From assembly GCA_903842475.1 (NCBI GenBank), contig CAIMMA010000592.1, positions 1-6,828 on the forward strand: DNA of 6,828 bases, written 5' to 3'. Both the position numbers and the translations under genes were made by a program. Position 1 is the first letter of the stretch. Each line of letters starts with the position of its first letter. The notes below the pieces were generated by a model. It searched no databases and was not told the origin of the DNA. It saw only the letters and a program-made list of their open reading frames with translations. Shown one piece after another: positions 5,837-6,828 of this stretch. The DNA is from an uncultured bacterium (GTDB taxonomy: Bacteria > Desulfobacterota > Desulfobulbia > Desulfobulbales > Desulfobulbaceae).

Positions 5837-6828
5837 TGCTGCTCAATACCCTGCTGCTCGCCCTGCGCTCAATCCGCCGCAATCTGTTGCGCTCGTTTCT
5901 TACCATCCTGGGCATTGTCATCGGCGTCAGTGCGGTGATCACCATGGTCACTTTGGGTAATGGCGCTACCCAAGCGGTTCAGATGAAGATCGCCAGCCTG
6001 GGCAGCAATCTGTTGATGGTGCGTCCTGGTCAACGTCAAGGGCCGGGCGGCGGTGGCGGCGGGGCGGGTATCCCTTCGTTTAAGGAGATCGATGCCGAGG
6101 TCATTCTGGCGCAGATCGGCGGGGTCGCCGCGGTGGCGCCGGAAGGTCGCGCCAGTGTCACCGTGGTCGGTAACGGACGCAACTGGGCCACCAACGTGAC
6201 CGGCAGCACCAATGCCTGGTTTGACACCGGCAACTGGAAACTGGCTGCAGGGCGCAAATTTGGGGACGATGAGCAACGGGCCGGTGCAGCGGTTTGCATC
6301 ATCGGCGAAACGGTGCGGCGCGAGATTTATGGCGGCGCCGTCGGGGAACACGGGCTGGGCGAACAGCTGCGCATCAAGCAATTCTCCTGCGAGGTGATCG
6401 GGGTGCTCGCCTCCAAGGGCCAGGCCGCGATGGGCAACGATCAGGACGACTCGGTGCTGGTGCCGCTGCACACCTTGCAGCGTCGGGTTACCGGTAATCA
6501 GAAGGTGGCCACCCTGCTGGTGTCGATGCAGGATGGCAGCGACGGCACCCGACTGAAGGCGAGTCTCAGACAATTGCTGCGCGAGCGCCGCAAATTGGCC
6601 GAGGGTGATGACGACAATTTTAATATTCTCGACACCCAACAACTCGCCGAAACGCTGTCTGGGACGACCCAGGTGATGACCACCCTGCTGGGTGCGGTGG
6701 CCGCGGTGAGCCTGCTGGTGGGCGGTATCGGTATCATGAATATCATGCTGGTCAGCGTGACCGAACGAACTCGCGAAATCGGCGTGCGTCTGGCTATCGG
6801 CGCCCTGGAGCGCGAGGTGCTCTTGCAG
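5836..6828 (+). CDS. macB: MacB/FtsX-type ABC permease, 3'-truncated by window end
   Basis: This is the inner-membrane permease subunit paired with the ATPase at 5087-5836. The frame is open for 331 codons to the last base; family members have about 400 residues, so about 70, including the last two membrane segments, are missing. It starts at ATG 5836, overlapping the ATPase stop by one base (TGATG). Residues 5-20 form an amphipathic N-terminal helix (ALRSIRRNLLRS). Membrane segment 1 spans about 21-41 (FLTILGIVIGVSAVITMVTLG). The large periplasmic MacB_PCD domain spans about 42-275 and includes SLGSNLLMVRPG and a Gly-rich loop (69-78). Membrane segment 2 spans about 280-307 and is followed by the coupling-helix motif TERTREIGVRLAIGA (309-323), which contacts the ATPase. 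Such permeases act by mechanotransmission on periplasmic substrate rather than classical cytoplasmic import or export. Substrate is unknown. Confidence 0.94.
   Translation, partial: MLLNTLLLALRSIRRNLLRSFLTILGIVIGVSAVITMVTLGNGATQAVQMKIASLGSNLLMVRPGQRQGPGGGGGGAGIPSFKEIDAEVILAQIGGVAAVAPEGRASVTVVGNGRNWATNVTGSTNAWFDTGNWKLAAGRKFGDDEQRAGAAVCIIGETVRREIYGGAVGEHGLGEQLRIKQFSCEVIGVLASKGQAAMGNDQDDSVLVPLHTLQRRVTGNQKVATLLVSMQDGSDGTRLKASLRQLLRERRKLAEGDDDNFNILDTQQLAETLSGTTQVMTTLLGAVAAVSLLVGGIGIMNIMLVSVTERTREIGVRLAIGALEREVLLQ

Noticed and set aside
5869..6642. A 257-codon minus-strand open frame opposite the permease gene
   Set aside because: It has no recognisable motif or ribosome site and is a codon-bias shadow of the permease.
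6661..6828. Macrolide resistance as the role of the pump
   Set aside because: MacAB-like systems carry many substrates (toxins, lipids, peptides, siderophores), and nothing in the sequence identifies a macrolide.

Overview
This 6.8-kb window is GC-rich proteobacterial-type DNA. Gram-negative origin is inferred from the outer-membrane efflux lipoprotein, the Sec/Lol-type lipoprotein signal and the tripartite pump layout. No taxonomic marker is present. The gene style (a long-form phosphoketolase, a tiny His/Asp-rich lipoprotein, an OMF-MacA-MacB operon) would fit a Desulfobacterota or Gammaproteobacteria genome, but that is a weak inference. All genes lie on the + strand, and I see no tRNA, rRNA, CRISPR array, insertion sequence or attachment site.

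Layout. (1) Bases 1-1944 hold the 3' four-fifths of a thiamine-diphosphate phosphoketolase gene (xfp); its start lies upstream of the window. (2) A short AT-rich intergenic region (1945-2064) carries a perfect TATAAT overlapped by two interleaved inverted repeats, probably the promoter or operator of the genes that follow. (3) A 59-codon gene (2065-2244) encodes a small predicted lipoprotein whose mature part is mostly Gly, Asp, His and Arg. (4) A tightly packed operon follows: a NodT-family outer-membrane factor (2314-3759), a MacA-like periplasmic adaptor (3756-5090), a MacB-type ATPase (5087-5836) and a MacB-type permease (5836 to the window end, truncated). The last three junctions overlap (ATGA, ATGA, TGATG), so translation is probably coupled.

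How they work together. The last four genes make a complete tripartite efflux machine once the cut 3' end of the permease is counted. The ATPase drives conformational cycling of the FtsX/MacB-type permease, the adaptor bridges the periplasm, and the outer-membrane channel provides the exit. The substrate cannot be read from the sequence; 'macrolide' is only the family name. The small lipoprotein probably shares the transcript and may be a periplasmic accessory or stress/metal-related protein, but its function is unknown. Phosphoketolase is a central-carbon enzyme with no evident functional link to the pump.

No clearly new system is visible. The items most worth a second look are the His/Asp-rich lipoprotein next to the pump, the interleaved dyads over the -10 box, and a slippery A-run at the end of the outer-membrane factor gene that opens into the adaptor's reading frame.
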